In this document: one piece after another, positions 16,257-23,991 of the stretch
Position numbering within the stretch: position 1 is the first letter of the stretch
Layout: each line of letters begins with the position of its first letter
Assembly: GCA_017656265.1 (NCBI GenBank)
Contig: JACDOD010000001.1
Location: forward strand, 62,001 to 126,000
Origin: Bacillaceae bacterium
GTDB lineage: Bacteria; Bacillota; Bacilli; Bacillales; Alkalibacillaceae
Direction of reading: 5' to 3'
Length of the DNA stretch: 64,000 bases
The notes under the pieces: generated by a model
The model's database searches: none
The model's input: only the letters and a program-made list of their open reading frames with translations
What the model was told of the DNA's origin: nothing
Position numbers and translations under genes: made by a program

Positions 16257-17726
16257 ATGGAAAATTCTCAGCAGACAATGATTTCTTCCAGAATTAAGGA
16301 AAATGAACATTACTTGAAGGAAAAGGTTGGAGTAGGAACTTCCTTCGATCTCGGTTTTCGTCAGCTGAAGATATTGAAAAAAGATGTTCAGTTGTATTAT
16401 TTAACAGGACTATGTGATACAGCCTATATTATGGAGCTGATGAAAAAACTGGTTGAGATTAACGATTTTGAATCGAATCGAGCCAAAATAAAACAAGTGA
16501 TCGAAAACCGTCTTGTCCATCAGCAGGTCGAATCTGTTGAGTCTATGGATGAAGCAGTTGATCAATTGCTTTCTGGATTAATTGTGATTTTTATTGACGG
16601 TGAAAAGGAAGCTTTTGTTATTGATGTCCGTCAGTATCCAGGGAGAAGTCCTGAAGAACCGGACACCGAGCGAGTTGTAAGAGGTTCAAGGGATGGATAT
16701 ACAGAAAATATCATTCAGAACACAGCATTGACCAGGAGACGGATTCGTGATGAGCGGTTACGTTTTGAAATTATGAAAGTAGGGGAACGTTCGAAGACGG
16801 ATATCTGTATAGCTTATCTTCAGGATGTGGCAGACCCGGGGCTGGTTGATCTTGTAAAACAGGAGATTAAAAGCATTGAGATTGATGGGTTATCCATGGC
16901 GGATAAAACCATTGAAGAGTTTTTGGTAAAACAGGGGTTTAATCCCTACCCTCTCGTACGCTATACAGAACGTCCGGATGTTGCTTCCGCTCATCTTTTT
17001 GAAGGACATGTAGTCATTATTGTGGATACATCCCCTAGTATGATTATCACCCCTACTACGTACTTTCATCATGTTCAGCATGCTGAAGAATACCGACAAT
17101 CTCCGGCGGTAGGTTCATTTGTCCGCTGGGTTCGTTTTTTGGGGATATTAACGTCGGTTTTTCTTCTTCCTCTATGGCTGCTGTTTGTTACAAACCCCCA
17201 TCTTCTTCCAGAAGGGATGGACTTTATTGGTCCAAATGAAGAGGGAAATATTCCTATTGTTCTCCAGTTAATATTGGGGGATATCGGGATAGAATTTTTG
17301 CGTATGGCTGCGATTCATACACCAACCCCTTTATCCACTGCAATGGGCTTGATAGCCGCTGTATTAATTGGAGAAATCGCCATTAAAGTCGGCTTATTTA
17401 TGCCTGAAGTAATTTTATATGTAGCCATCAGTGCCATTGGAGCATTCGCAACTCCGAGTTATGAACTGAGTGTAGCTAACAAAATTGCCAGAATAGCTCT
17501 TTTAATTGTAACAGCGTTATTTGGAATTGAAGGATTTATAATCGGTGTTACATTATACATTTTGCTTCTGGCAAGAATCCGTTCCCTGAATACTCCATAT
17601 TTGTGGCCGTTTCTCCCTTTTAATGGAAAAGCTTTATCACAGATTTTATTCCGGGTATCGGTTCCGCTGGAGAAAAAGAGACCGGAAATTGTCCATCCAC
17701 AAAATGTCAAACGTCAGCCGGAATAA
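16257..17726 (+). CDS. spoVAF: Stage V sporulation protein AF
   Basis: SpoVAF belongs to the GerA-type A-subunit family of spore germination receptors. The 489-residue protein has a large soluble N-terminal domain (about 1-280) and four to five membrane helices in its C-terminal third. The family motifs EGHVVIIVDTSPSMIITP and PTPLSTAMGLIAAVLIGEIA are present. It is the last spoVA gene and ends 61 bp before a strong terminator. The final residues (KKRPEIVHPQNVKRQPE) are basic and probably cytoplasmic. Confidence 0.95.
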   Translation: MENSQQTMISSRIKENEHYLKEKVGVGTSFDLGFRQLKILKKDVQLYYLTGLCDTAYIMELMKKLVEINDFESNRAKIKQVIENRLVHQQVESVESMDEAVDQLLSGLIVIFIDGEKEAFVIDVRQYPGRSPEEPDTERVVRGSRDGYTENIIQNTALTRRRIRDERLRFEIMKVGERSKTDICIAYLQDVADPGLVDLVKQEIKSIEIDGLSMADKTIEEFLVKQGFNPYPLVRYTERPDVASAHLFEGHVVIIVDTSPSMIITPTTYFHHVQHAEEYRQSPAVGSFVRWVRFLGILTSVFLLPLWLLFVTNPHLLPEGMDFIGPNEEGNIPIVLQLILGDIGIEFLRMAAIHTPTPLSTAMGLIAAVLIGEIAIKVGLFMPEVILYVAISAIGAFATPSYELSVANKIARIALLIVTALFGIEGFIIGVTLYILLLARIRSLNTPYLWPFLPFNGKALSQILFRVSVPLEKKRPEIVHPQNVKRQPE

Positions 17727-17787
17727 AATGTGTTGAAACCCTTACTTTAATATGATAAATTAATTTTAATCAATGATGGTGTATAAG

Positions 17788-17827
17788 ATAGTGAGGTGGC
17801 GAAAGTCCAAACCTCACTATTTTTTTA
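17788..17827 (+). terminator. spoVA operon terminator
   Basis: ATAGTGAGGT (17788-17797) and ACCTCACTAT (17811-17820) form a perfect 10-bp stem around a 13-base loop, followed by T8. Confidence 0.93.
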
Positions 17828-17845
17828 AATGGGAGGACGGCATAA

Positions 17846-19159
17846 ATGAAAAACGGCAATCACCTTATTTTCGCAGGTATGGATACGATTGATCTGGCCA
17901 AAAAATATGGAACGCCATTGTATGTATATGATGTTGAGAAAATACGTGCCAATGCCAGGAGTTTTGTCCAGGCCTTTCAAAAACAGGAGATTCCTTTTCA
18001 GGTGGCTTATGCCAGCAAGGCGTTTTCCTCTGTGGCTATGCTGCAGGTGGCCAAACAGGAGGGGCTGAGCCTGGATGTCGTATCTGAAGGAGAGTTGTAT
18101 ACAGCTATTAAAGCAGAATTTCCTGCTGAACGGATTCATATGCACGGAAATAATAAAAGTTATGATGAACTGAAGATGGCCCTCGACTATCAAATCGGAT
18201 GCATTGTTGTAGATAACTTTTACGAAATTGAAATGTTAAGCCATTTAACGGAGAAATATAATCAGGATGTAGATGTCTTGCTGAGGATTACCCCCGGCAT
18301 TGAAGCCCATACCCATGATTATATATTAACCGGCCAGGAGGACTCTAAATTTGGTTTTGATTTAGTTTGCGGGCAGGCTGAGCAGGCTCTTGTGCAAATG
18401 TTGGAAACAGAACACCTGAATGTGATTGGGGTTCATTCCCATATAGGGTCTCAGATTTTTGAAACAACTGGTTTTGTCATGGCAGTGCAAAAAATATTTG
18501 AGGAGCTTGAGAAATGGCATGATAATTATATGTATAAAGCATCTGTTGTGAACCTGGGCGGAGGATTTGGCATTAAGTATACGGAAGATGATCATCCAAA
18601 ACCCCTTGAACATTATGTAGAAGCTCTTGTTAAAGAAGTGAAAAATCAGGTTGAACTAAGAAACCTTCCTTTACCAGAGATTTGGATTGAGCCTGGAAGA
18701 TCCATTGTAGGTGATGCAGCCATTTCTCTATATACAATCGGTTCAATCAAAGAAATCCCCGGAGTAAGAAAGTATGTTTCGGTTGATGGTGGAATGAATG
18801 ATAATATTCGTCCGGCTCTTTATCAGGCCAAATATCATGGTGTAGTTGCTAATCGTATGGATCAGCCTCTGGCTGAACGCGTTTCTGTTGCCGGGAAATG
18901 CTGTGAATCAGGAGATATGCTGATCTGGGATTTGGATGTGCCCGATATTCAGAGTGGTGATATTTTAGCTGTATTCTCAACCGGAGCATACGGATATTCC
19001 ATGGCCAATCATTATAATCGTTTTCCAAAATCAGCTGTAGTATTTGTCGAACATGGAGAGGATCGGTTAGTAGTCAAAAGAGAGACATATGAAGATTTAG
19101 TAAAGAATGATTTGCCTTATCAGACTTATGAATCCCTCAGCAAATCAGCTAAACTATAA
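17846..19159 (+). CDS. lysA: Diaminopimelate decarboxylase
   Basis: LysA converts meso-diaminopimelate to lysine, the last step of lysine synthesis. In a spore former this competes with dipicolinate and peptidoglycan synthesis for the same pathway. The 437-residue protein is a fold-III PLP enzyme: the PLP lysine is in AYASKAFSS near residue 61, the glycine-rich phosphate site is VNLGGGFGIKY, EPGRSIVGDA follows, and CCESGDML carries the catalytic cysteine. It starts at ATG 17846 after GGGAGGAC. It follows spoVAF as in B. subtilis. No lysine riboswitch is visible, since the 119-bp gap is too short. Confidence 0.95.
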   Translation: MKNGNHLIFAGMDTIDLAKKYGTPLYVYDVEKIRANARSFVQAFQKQEIPFQVAYASKAFSSVAMLQVAKQEGLSLDVVSEGELYTAIKAEFPAERIHMHGNNKSYDELKMALDYQIGCIVVDNFYEIEMLSHLTEKYNQDVDVLLRITPGIEAHTHDYILTGQEDSKFGFDLVCGQAEQALVQMLETEHLNVIGVHSHIGSQIFETTGFVMAVQKIFEELEKWHDNYMYKASVVNLGGGFGIKYTEDDHPKPLEHYVEALVKEVKNQVELRNLPLPEIWIEPGRSIVGDAAISLYTIGSIKEIPGVRKYVSVDGGMNDNIRPALYQAKYHGVVANRMDQPLAERVSVAGKCCESGDMLIWDLDVPDIQSGDILAVFSTGAYGYSMANHYNRFPKSAVVFVEHGEDRLVVKRETYEDLVKNDLPYQTYESLSKSAKL

Positions 19160-19189
19160 AAGATGCGGCTGTGCGACCAGCTTCTAAAT

Positions 19190-19217
19190 TTGCAACTTCG
19201 CAAAAAGTGATTATAAT
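19190..19217 (+). promoter_or_regulatory. Candidate sigma-A promoter downstream of lysA
   Basis: TTGCAA at 19190-19195 and a perfect TATAAT at 19212-19217 are spaced by 16 bp. Transcripts would start near 19224 and run through the strong hairpin at 19264-19325 into the 29-codon gene at 19409. Confidence 0.6.
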
Positions 19218-19263
19218 AAGTTAAGGCAATGAATTTTTAATGGACTCATCTTACATGAATTCA

Positions 19264-19325
19264 TTCAGGCCCGTCCTATGGTGCACTTACCTGTTTTAGG
19301 TGAAAGGCTTCCAGACGGGCCTGAA
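19264..19325 (+). other. Strong structured element, possible RNA
   Basis: TTCAGGCCCGTC (19264-19275) and GACGGGCCTGAA (19314-19325) form a perfect 12-bp stem. The 38-base interior can fold further: TGG with CCA next to the main stem, and ACCT with AGGT around a short loop. No T run follows, so it is not an ordinary terminator. It lies under a sigma-A-like promoter and 83 bp before a micro-ORF. It may be a regulatory leader, a small RNA or a transcript-stabilising hairpin. I do not recognise it as a known riboswitch. Confidence 0.6.
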
Positions 19326-19408
19326 CTTTGACAGAAGAAAAAACGTGTAAAAAGTCTGGATATTTATCCGGCAATAAGCAAGGTTTGTTTTTAGTCTGGG
19401 GGGTTATA

Positions 19409-19498
19409 ATGAAAAAGAAAAATATAATATTATTCCTTTCTTTGCTGTTAATTGCCCTAATCTGGGGATTTATTTACTGGTTTTGGTTTATACTGTAA
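19409..19498 (+). CDS. 29-residue hydrophobic membrane peptide
   Basis: A tiny reading frame starting at ATG 19409, six bases after GGGGGG. The peptide begins MKKKN and is then one continuous hydrophobic, tryptophan-rich helix ending WFWFIL. I do not recognise a family. The ribosome-binding site, the upstream promoter and the structured leader support expression. Its stop codon lies two bases before the -35 of the next promoter. It could be a small membrane regulator or a type I toxin-like peptide; both are guesses. Confidence 0.5.
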   Translation: MKKKNIILFLSLLLIALIWGFIYWFWFIL

Positions 19499-19500
19499 AG

Positions 19501-19529
19501 TTGACAAAACAAGACAACTGGTATTATAT
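19501..19529 (+). promoter_or_regulatory. Sigma-A promoter of the micro-ORF and ribT
   Basis: A perfect TTGACA at 19501-19506 is followed after 17 bp by TTATAT (19524-19529); TATATA at 19525-19530 gives 18 bp. Start would be near 19537, just before GAGGAG at 19547. Confidence 0.7.
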
Positions 19530-19558
19530 ATAGGTACAAAGTATTAGAGGAGATCAAT

Positions 19559-19663
19559 ATGAAGAAAAATAAGGGAGAAAAACATGAAAAGTATCTGGTG
19601 ATTGCACTTGCTGTGATCGCCATCATTCTTTTCCTTTCTCTGATAGGAAAGATATCTTCTTAA
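19559..19663 (+). CDS. 34-residue single-pass membrane peptide
   Basis: Starts at ATG 19559 after AGAGGAGA. The first 12 residues are charged (Lys, Glu, His), followed by a hydrophobic helix of about 19 residues (LVIALAVIAIILFLSLIG) and a short KISS tail. It lies under a near-consensus promoter and only 16 bp upstream of ribT, so the two are probably co-transcribed. I do not recognise a family. Confidence 0.55.
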   Translation: MKKNKGEKHEKYLVIALAVIAIILFLSLIGKISS

Positions 19664-19670
19664 ATAATGA

Positions 19671-20054
<384 letters not shown>

Positions 20055-20091
20055 ATCTCTACCGCAATATACAATGAGGAGAAGTTCTTAA

Positions 20092-20549
20092 AGGCTGGGA
20101 CATAACTGCATAAAGTAATGGAATATCCGAACGACATTCAATCGTTACATGAATGAGTTCGGATTTTTTTTACCTATTTCAATTGAGAGAAGGGTTGTCT
20201 AACTTCAGCGCCCAGCCCCTCGAGCGGCTTCGGCCCCCTGCGGCGGCGACAGCCTCCTCGGTGGTCCTCCAGCCGTTTTCGGGGCTAAGCGGGGCGCTTC
20301 CGCTTTTCTTATCAACATGCTTCGCTTTCCGTGGGCACGGCCTCAACTTCCTCGACAACTCATTCTTCGTTGTCTGCGGGATTTTCGGCTCGTGCTGTTC
20401 CCGATACGCACAGGACGTGCTAGTGTCGACGCTGGATACAGGACGTGGCAGGTTTTAGTCGACCTGGAGTCGCGCATGTTGACTTTGTAAATTTTTCTTT
20501 AACCCGTTTGTTCGTCTTTTTCATCGTTCATTCCTTTTTGTCCCAGCCT
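20092..20549. repeat. Composite GC-rich intergenic repeat
   Basis: AGGCTGGGACA (20092-20102) and its exact complement TGTCCCAGCCT (20539-20549) bound a 458-bp element between ribT and ypuF. Inside are a terminator hairpin (20125-20170) and, from about 20205 to 20480, sequence far richer in G and C than the rest of the window. Within that, AGCGCCC plus AGCCCC (20207-20219) pair with GGGGCT plus GGGCGCT (20281-20298), and a 10-bp direct repeat ACAGGACGTG occurs at 20410 and 20438. The 101-codon frame at 20153-20458 has no ribosome-binding site and is not credible. The sequence resembles GC-rich intergenic repeats I know from other Bacillaceae. Confidence 0.6.
20123..20170 (+). terminator. ribT terminator of the ATATCCGAAC family
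   Basis: ATCCGAAC (20125-20132) pairs perfectly with GTTCGGAT (20157-20164), followed by T8. The same stem recurs after ypuI (23859) and after the Xre gene (37549). Confidence 0.8.
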
Positions 20550-20596
20550 CTTTCGATGATGAGCGGGACTCAGATACGCTGGACTGAACGGCATGC

Positions 20597-21061
20597 TTAT
20601 GATCGATAAATATGCCGGTGGATCAGTTCTGGATTGGTTAAATCGCTCTTAGAAGGGTAAGTGCAGCTGAACTCGCTGCATTTTTCCTTGAGCTTGTGCA
20701 ATAAATCCGGGTGTTCAATGGGCAAGGATACACTGACATAAGGTTTTTCGCCCATTATCCGTCTCTCAACGTGATCGATTAAGGTCCAGAACTCATATTT
20801 ATTCAAACCGAATTGTTCAATTTTTTCATCGTTTTTTTGAAATTTATTGATACTTTTTTTCATAAGGCGTTTTGCTCCTTCCAGATTTCCCCTCCTATGA
20901 TGGTATAATGCGACAGCCAACTGAATAAAAGCAACCCATATGGATTCTCTGTCCAGAGGAAGTTCCTGTTTCCACCTTTCTTCTAATATTTCATGACACT
21001 CAAAATAATCTCGGGTACAATGAAAATGGACGAGATATTCGATGTAAGCTTCGTCAAACAT
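20597..21061 (-). CDS. ypuF: YpuF, DUF309 protein
   Basis: A 154-residue protein with the DUF309 core: YFECHEILEERWK near residue 18, then AFIQLAVALYHHRRGNLEGAKRLMKK around residue 45-70. The repeated His and Glu positions suggest a helical bundle, but no activity is established. It is on the minus strand, opposite ribT and scpA, while B. subtilis ypuF also lies between these genes. ATG 21061 follows AAAGGAG on the minus strand. The gene ends just outside the GC-rich repeat. Confidence 0.85.
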   Translation of the reverse strand: MFDEAYIEYLVHFHCTRDYFECHEILEERWKQELPLDRESIWVAFIQLAVALYHHRRGNLEGAKRLMKKSINKFQKNDEKIEQFGLNKYEFWTLIDHVERRIMGEKPYVSVSLPIEHPDLLHKLKEKCSEFSCTYPSKSDLTNPELIHRHIYRS

Positions 21062-21146
21062 CGTGCAGCTCCTTTTTAAGTAAGTTTTTATACTGAATGT
21101 TATGACAGCAGTATTTCATTCATATTCTTGTCCTATTTTAACATAG

Positions 21147-21179
21147 AAAAAAAGTGCTAAGTCATACCAGACTTAGCAC
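21147..21179 (-). terminator. Terminator of the yjcZ-like gene
   Basis: GTGCTAAGTC (21154-21163) and GACTTAGCAC (21170-21179) form a perfect 10-bp stem with a 6-base loop. On the minus strand it is followed by T7. Confidence 0.9.
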
Positions 21180-21194
21180 ATAAGGGGCTTCTAT

Positions 21195-21293
21195 TTAGTA
21201 AAAGCCGTAACCCCAGGAAGCTCCAACAATGATTAACAAGATGAACAGCACAACGATTAACGCAAAACCTCCGCCGTAATAACCACCACTCAT
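21195..21293 (-). CDS. YjcZ-family sporulation peptide
   Basis: A 32-residue peptide that starts MSGGYYGGG, continues as one hydrophobic helix (FALIVVLFILLIIVGASW) and ends GYGFY. This Gly/Tyr-plus-helix pattern is that of the YjcZ family of small sporulation proteins found in many copies in Bacillaceae. AAAGGAGGA precedes the ATG on the minus strand and a strong terminator follows. Function is unknown; spore membrane location is inferred. Confidence 0.8.
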   Translation of the reverse strand: MSGGYYGGGFALIVVLFILLIIVGASWGYGFY

Positions 21294-21436
21294 GAAAAAT
21301 CCTCCTTTATTAAAGGTTAACGGATAAATGTTTTTTTGGTAACATTTATCTTACGGTAATAACTTATGTATAGAAGGAATTTTGTGTATAGGCGGATATG
21401 CAAATTTTTAAAAATAATTGTGGAAGGAACATGCCC

Positions 21437-22192
21437 ATGGGTGAATCGTACCAGGTTAAAGTGGATGTTTTTGAAGGCCCATTAGATCTGTTGCTTCATT
21501 TAATTAACCGATATGAGATCGATATTTATGATATTCCTGTAGCTGAGATTACGGAACAGTATATGGCTTATATACAAACGATGCAGGAATTAGAATTAAA
21601 TATTGCGAGTGAATACTTAGTGATGGCAGCAACATTGCTGGCTATAAAAAGTCAGATGCTTTTGCCAAATCAAGAATTAGAAGCGGATGATGAATTTGAA
21701 GAGGCAGAAGATCCCCGAGAGGAATTAATGCGAAGGCTGATTGAATATCGTAAATATAAAGAAGCGGCTCATCAATTAAAAGAGAGGGAGAAGGATGTGA
21801 ATCGGATCTATACACGTCCTCCCGCAAATCTTGAAGAATACAATAATGGAGAAGTTCTTACGAAAAATAATGGGGAAGTATCCATCTTTGATATGATTGG
21901 AGCCCTGAAAAGTTTGTTTGAGCGAAAAAAATGGGAGCAGCCACTGGAAACAAGAATACATAAACAGGAAATCCCCATCCAGGATCGAATGGATCAAATT
22001 ATGGACCAGGTCAATCAATCGTCTGGGGGTGTCTATTTTTCCAGCCTATTTCCATACCCGGATCGGTCCCATGTCGTTGTCACATTCATAGCTTTATTGG
22101 AACTGATGAAAAAGAAAAAAATTTTTTGTGAACAGCAGGACCATTTTGCAGATATCGTCATTTATAAAATGGAGGAAGGTATATGGAGCTAA
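21437..22192 (+). CDS. scpA: Segregation and condensation protein A
   Basis: ScpA is the kleisin subunit of the Smc-ScpAB condensin, which organises and segregates the chromosome. The N-terminal Smc-binding helix region is clear (YQVKVDVFEGPLDLLLHLINRYEIDIYDIPVAEITEQY). An acidic linker follows near residue 90-105, and the C-terminal winged helix begins around residue 180. I start at ATG 21437, seven bases after GGAAGGAA; the ATG at 21431 is only one base from it, and the frame continues to 21398 without family similarity. It overlaps scpB by ten bases. Confidence 0.94.
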   Translation: MGESYQVKVDVFEGPLDLLLHLINRYEIDIYDIPVAEITEQYMAYIQTMQELELNIASEYLVMAATLLAIKSQMLLPNQELEADDEFEEAEDPREELMRRLIEYRKYKEAAHQLKEREKDVNRIYTRPPANLEEYNNGEVLTKNNGEVSIFDMIGALKSLFERKKWEQPLETRIHKQEIPIQDRMDQIMDQVNQSSGGVYFSSLFPYPDRSHVVVTFIALLELMKKKKIFCEQQDHFADIVIYKMEEGIWS

Positions 22193-22779
22193 CGAATTAT
22201 AAAGCGATTACTGAGGGTTTACTATTCGCAGCTGGAGAGGAAGGCTTAACCATCCAGCAGTTGGGGAACATCCTGGAACTGGATAAGTCAACTGTACAAA
22301 TGATCCTTGATGAACTGAAATTTGACTATGAACATGAAAAACGCGGGATTACATTGATGCAGTCCAGTGATGTGTTTCACTTAACTACCAAGCCTGAGCA
22401 TGCTCCTTATTTTGAAAAGCTGATCCAATCCCCACATTCCAGCCGTCTTTCTCAGGCTGCTCTGGAGACGCTGGCTATTATTGCCTATCGTCAGCCGATC
22501 ACACGAACAGAGATTGAGGAAATACGCGGTGTCAAAAGTGACCGTCCTATTCAAACTTTATTATCCCGTTCCCTTATTGAAGAAGCAGGCAGAAAAGAAT
22601 CCAGCGGCCGTCCGATTCTTTTTAAAACAACGACTGAATTTTTGACTTATTTTGGGCTGACGTCAATAGATGATCTTCCCCCATTACCTGAAGATTTTGA
22701 TGAAACTAGTATTGAACAGGAAGCAGATCTCTTCTTTGAAAAGTTTCAGGAGCAGAATCGTCAGGAAAATAATTCTTAA
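22183..22779 (+). CDS. scpB: Segregation and condensation protein B
   Basis: ScpB dimers bind the linker of ScpA in the Smc complex. The 198-residue protein is two winged-helix domains; the second contains QAALETLAIIAYRQPITRTEIEEIRGV, the most conserved block. The acidic C terminus is typical. The start overlaps the end of scpA, and the ribosome-binding site GGAGGAAGG lies inside scpA, so translation is probably coupled. Confidence 0.95.
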   Translation: MELTNYKAITEGLLFAAGEEGLTIQQLGNILELDKSTVQMILDELKFDYEHEKRGITLMQSSDVFHLTTKPEHAPYFEKLIQSPHSSRLSQAALETLAIIAYRQPITRTEIEEIRGVKSDRPIQTLLSRSLIEEAGRKESSGRPILFKTTTEFLTYFGLTSIDDLPPLPEDFDETSIEQEADLFFEKFQEQNRQENNS

Positions 22780-22846
22780 ATATTCAGACTTTTTATGCGG
22801 ATTATGATACGATATAAACAAATCAATTCACCTGGAGGGTTGGGAT

Positions 22847-23260
22847 TTGAAAGTTATACAATGCAGAGGTACTCAGCTGGAAAAATCTTCCCGTACTTCG
22901 CCCGAAGATGCATTTGTTCGCTCACAGGTAACATATCGGGAAGGACAAAGGGAGAAGACTTTTCATTTATTGTACCTGGAATACTTTGATCAAAAGATCG
23001 CTGAATTTACCCCATTTAAAGAAGATCCGGTTATTCGGATAGGGGAACAGGAATTTTCGTTTAGGGATGTAGCTGCTCTGGCAGCATGGCTTCATCATTC
23101 CGAGTACCAGCAGCGGAAACGAGTGTACATTCACGATTTTACGGAATTACAGAAGGTAATGGAGAACACCGACTGGGAGATTGTCAAGCAGGTACTCATC
23201 AAACTGGCAGACGGGAAAGAATATGAAGTAAAAACTGAACCACACTATACGAATAAGTAG
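22847..23260 (+). CDS. Uncharacterised 137-residue protein
   Basis: I do not recognise this protein. It begins at TTG 22847, seven bases after GGAGGG. It is soluble, with mixed charge and no signal peptide, metal motif or repeat. A His-His-Ser-Glu-Tyr stretch lies near residue 82, and the C-terminal half (DFTELQKVMENTDWEIVKQVLIKLADG) looks helical. It sits between scpB and ypuI on the same strand, with 67- and 29-bp gaps, so it may share a transcript with one or both. B. subtilis has no gene at this exact place that I recall. Confidence 0.6.
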   Translation: MKVIQCRGTQLEKSSRTSPEDAFVRSQVTYREGQREKTFHLLYLEYFDQKIAEFTPFKEDPVIRIGEQEFSFRDVAALAAWLHHSEYQQRKRVYIHDFTELQKVMENTDWEIVKQVLIKLADGKEYEVKTEPHYTNK

Positions 23261-23289
23261 TGCTTTATGTATGATAAGGGGGACAATGA

Positions 23290-23802
23290 GTGGGTAACAG
23301 TATTGTTCAATCACAAATGAATGACGTAAAAGTCTTTCTGGAAGAAACGGCTGAATTATTAGGCCAGTATTTAGACCATCATGAGATCAATCTGTTATTA
23401 AATGAAGATGGCAGCAAGGAAAAAGGTTACTATCATAATCTGCTTAAAACGCTGCGGCGGATAGAAGTATTTTGTCAGGAAGCTTTAGATGCTGTGACGG
23501 TTATTTTACATTCAGAACCTTTCAGAAGAAATGTTGCCGAAAAGACGCTCTATCGTATTTATCATAAATGTATTGTTGAATTTTTTTCACCAAAAGATGA
23601 TGTATGGCATGAAGATAGCCGTGCTCTTTATACCGGGAAGAATGCTATAAAGTTTCTCCATGAACCACCAGCTTCAATTAAGATGTTAATTCGCAGGCTG
23701 GAACCGGATTTTCAGAGGATGCGTGAAGAGCTGGATTATTATGAGATCGACGTTCAACCCAATAGGGCCATGAATCAGAACAGGCGGTCTTCTGAATCAT
23801 AA
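23290..23802 (+). CDS. ypuI: YpuI, DUF3907 protein
   Basis: A 170-residue soluble protein matching YpuI of B. subtilis, including its signature IYHKCIVEFFSPKDDVWHEDSRALYTGKNAI-like central block (about residues 90-120). YpuI is described as a sporulation-associated protein of unknown activity. It starts at GTG 23290 after GGGGGAC. The gene lies between the scpAB cluster and the dacB operon as expected, and is followed by a repeat-family terminator. Confidence 0.8.
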   Translation: MGNSIVQSQMNDVKVFLEETAELLGQYLDHHEINLLLNEDGSKEKGYYHNLLKTLRRIEVFCQEALDAVTVILHSEPFRRNVAEKTLYRIYHKCIVEFFSPKDDVWHEDSRALYTGKNAIKFLHEPPASIKMLIRRLEPDFQRMREELDYYEIDVQPNRAMNQNRRSSES

Positions 23803-23830
23803 TTTTTTCACCGCCTTGACACTCTTAAGT

Positions 23831-23907
23831 GCTGGGACAAAATTGAAAAAGTAATGTAATATCCGAACTGTATTCATTAGTTTGAATGAGTTCGGATATT
23901 TTATTTT
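23831..23907 (+). terminator. ypuI terminator within a repeat-family unit
   Basis: GCTGGGACAAAA (23831-23842) marks the shared repeat. ATATCCGAAC (23859-23868) pairs perfectly with GTTCGGATAT (23890-23899) and is followed by a T-rich tail. The same two modules occur in the same order at 20092-20170. Confidence 0.75.
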
Positions 23908-23991
23908 GAAGATAATAAAAAAGGTTTGGTTCAGACAGCTTCTTTTCACCATTTTTAGGCTTTGGCATAGGATAGAGTCGAGGTGATGAAT

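Noticed and set aside
17727-17845. Lysine riboswitch upstream of lysA
   Set aside because: The gap is 119 bp, shorter than an L box, and most of it is the spoVA terminator.
19180-19410. FMN riboswitch upstream of ribT
   Set aside because: I looked for the conserved RFN blocks (for example the GGGGCAGGGTGAAATTCCC type start) and they are absent. The hairpin there has different sequence.
20153-20458. A 101-codon plus-strand frame in the GC-rich repeat
   Set aside because: No ribosome-binding site, composition set by the repeat, no protein-like domain, and it runs through palindromes. I treat it as part of a repeat.
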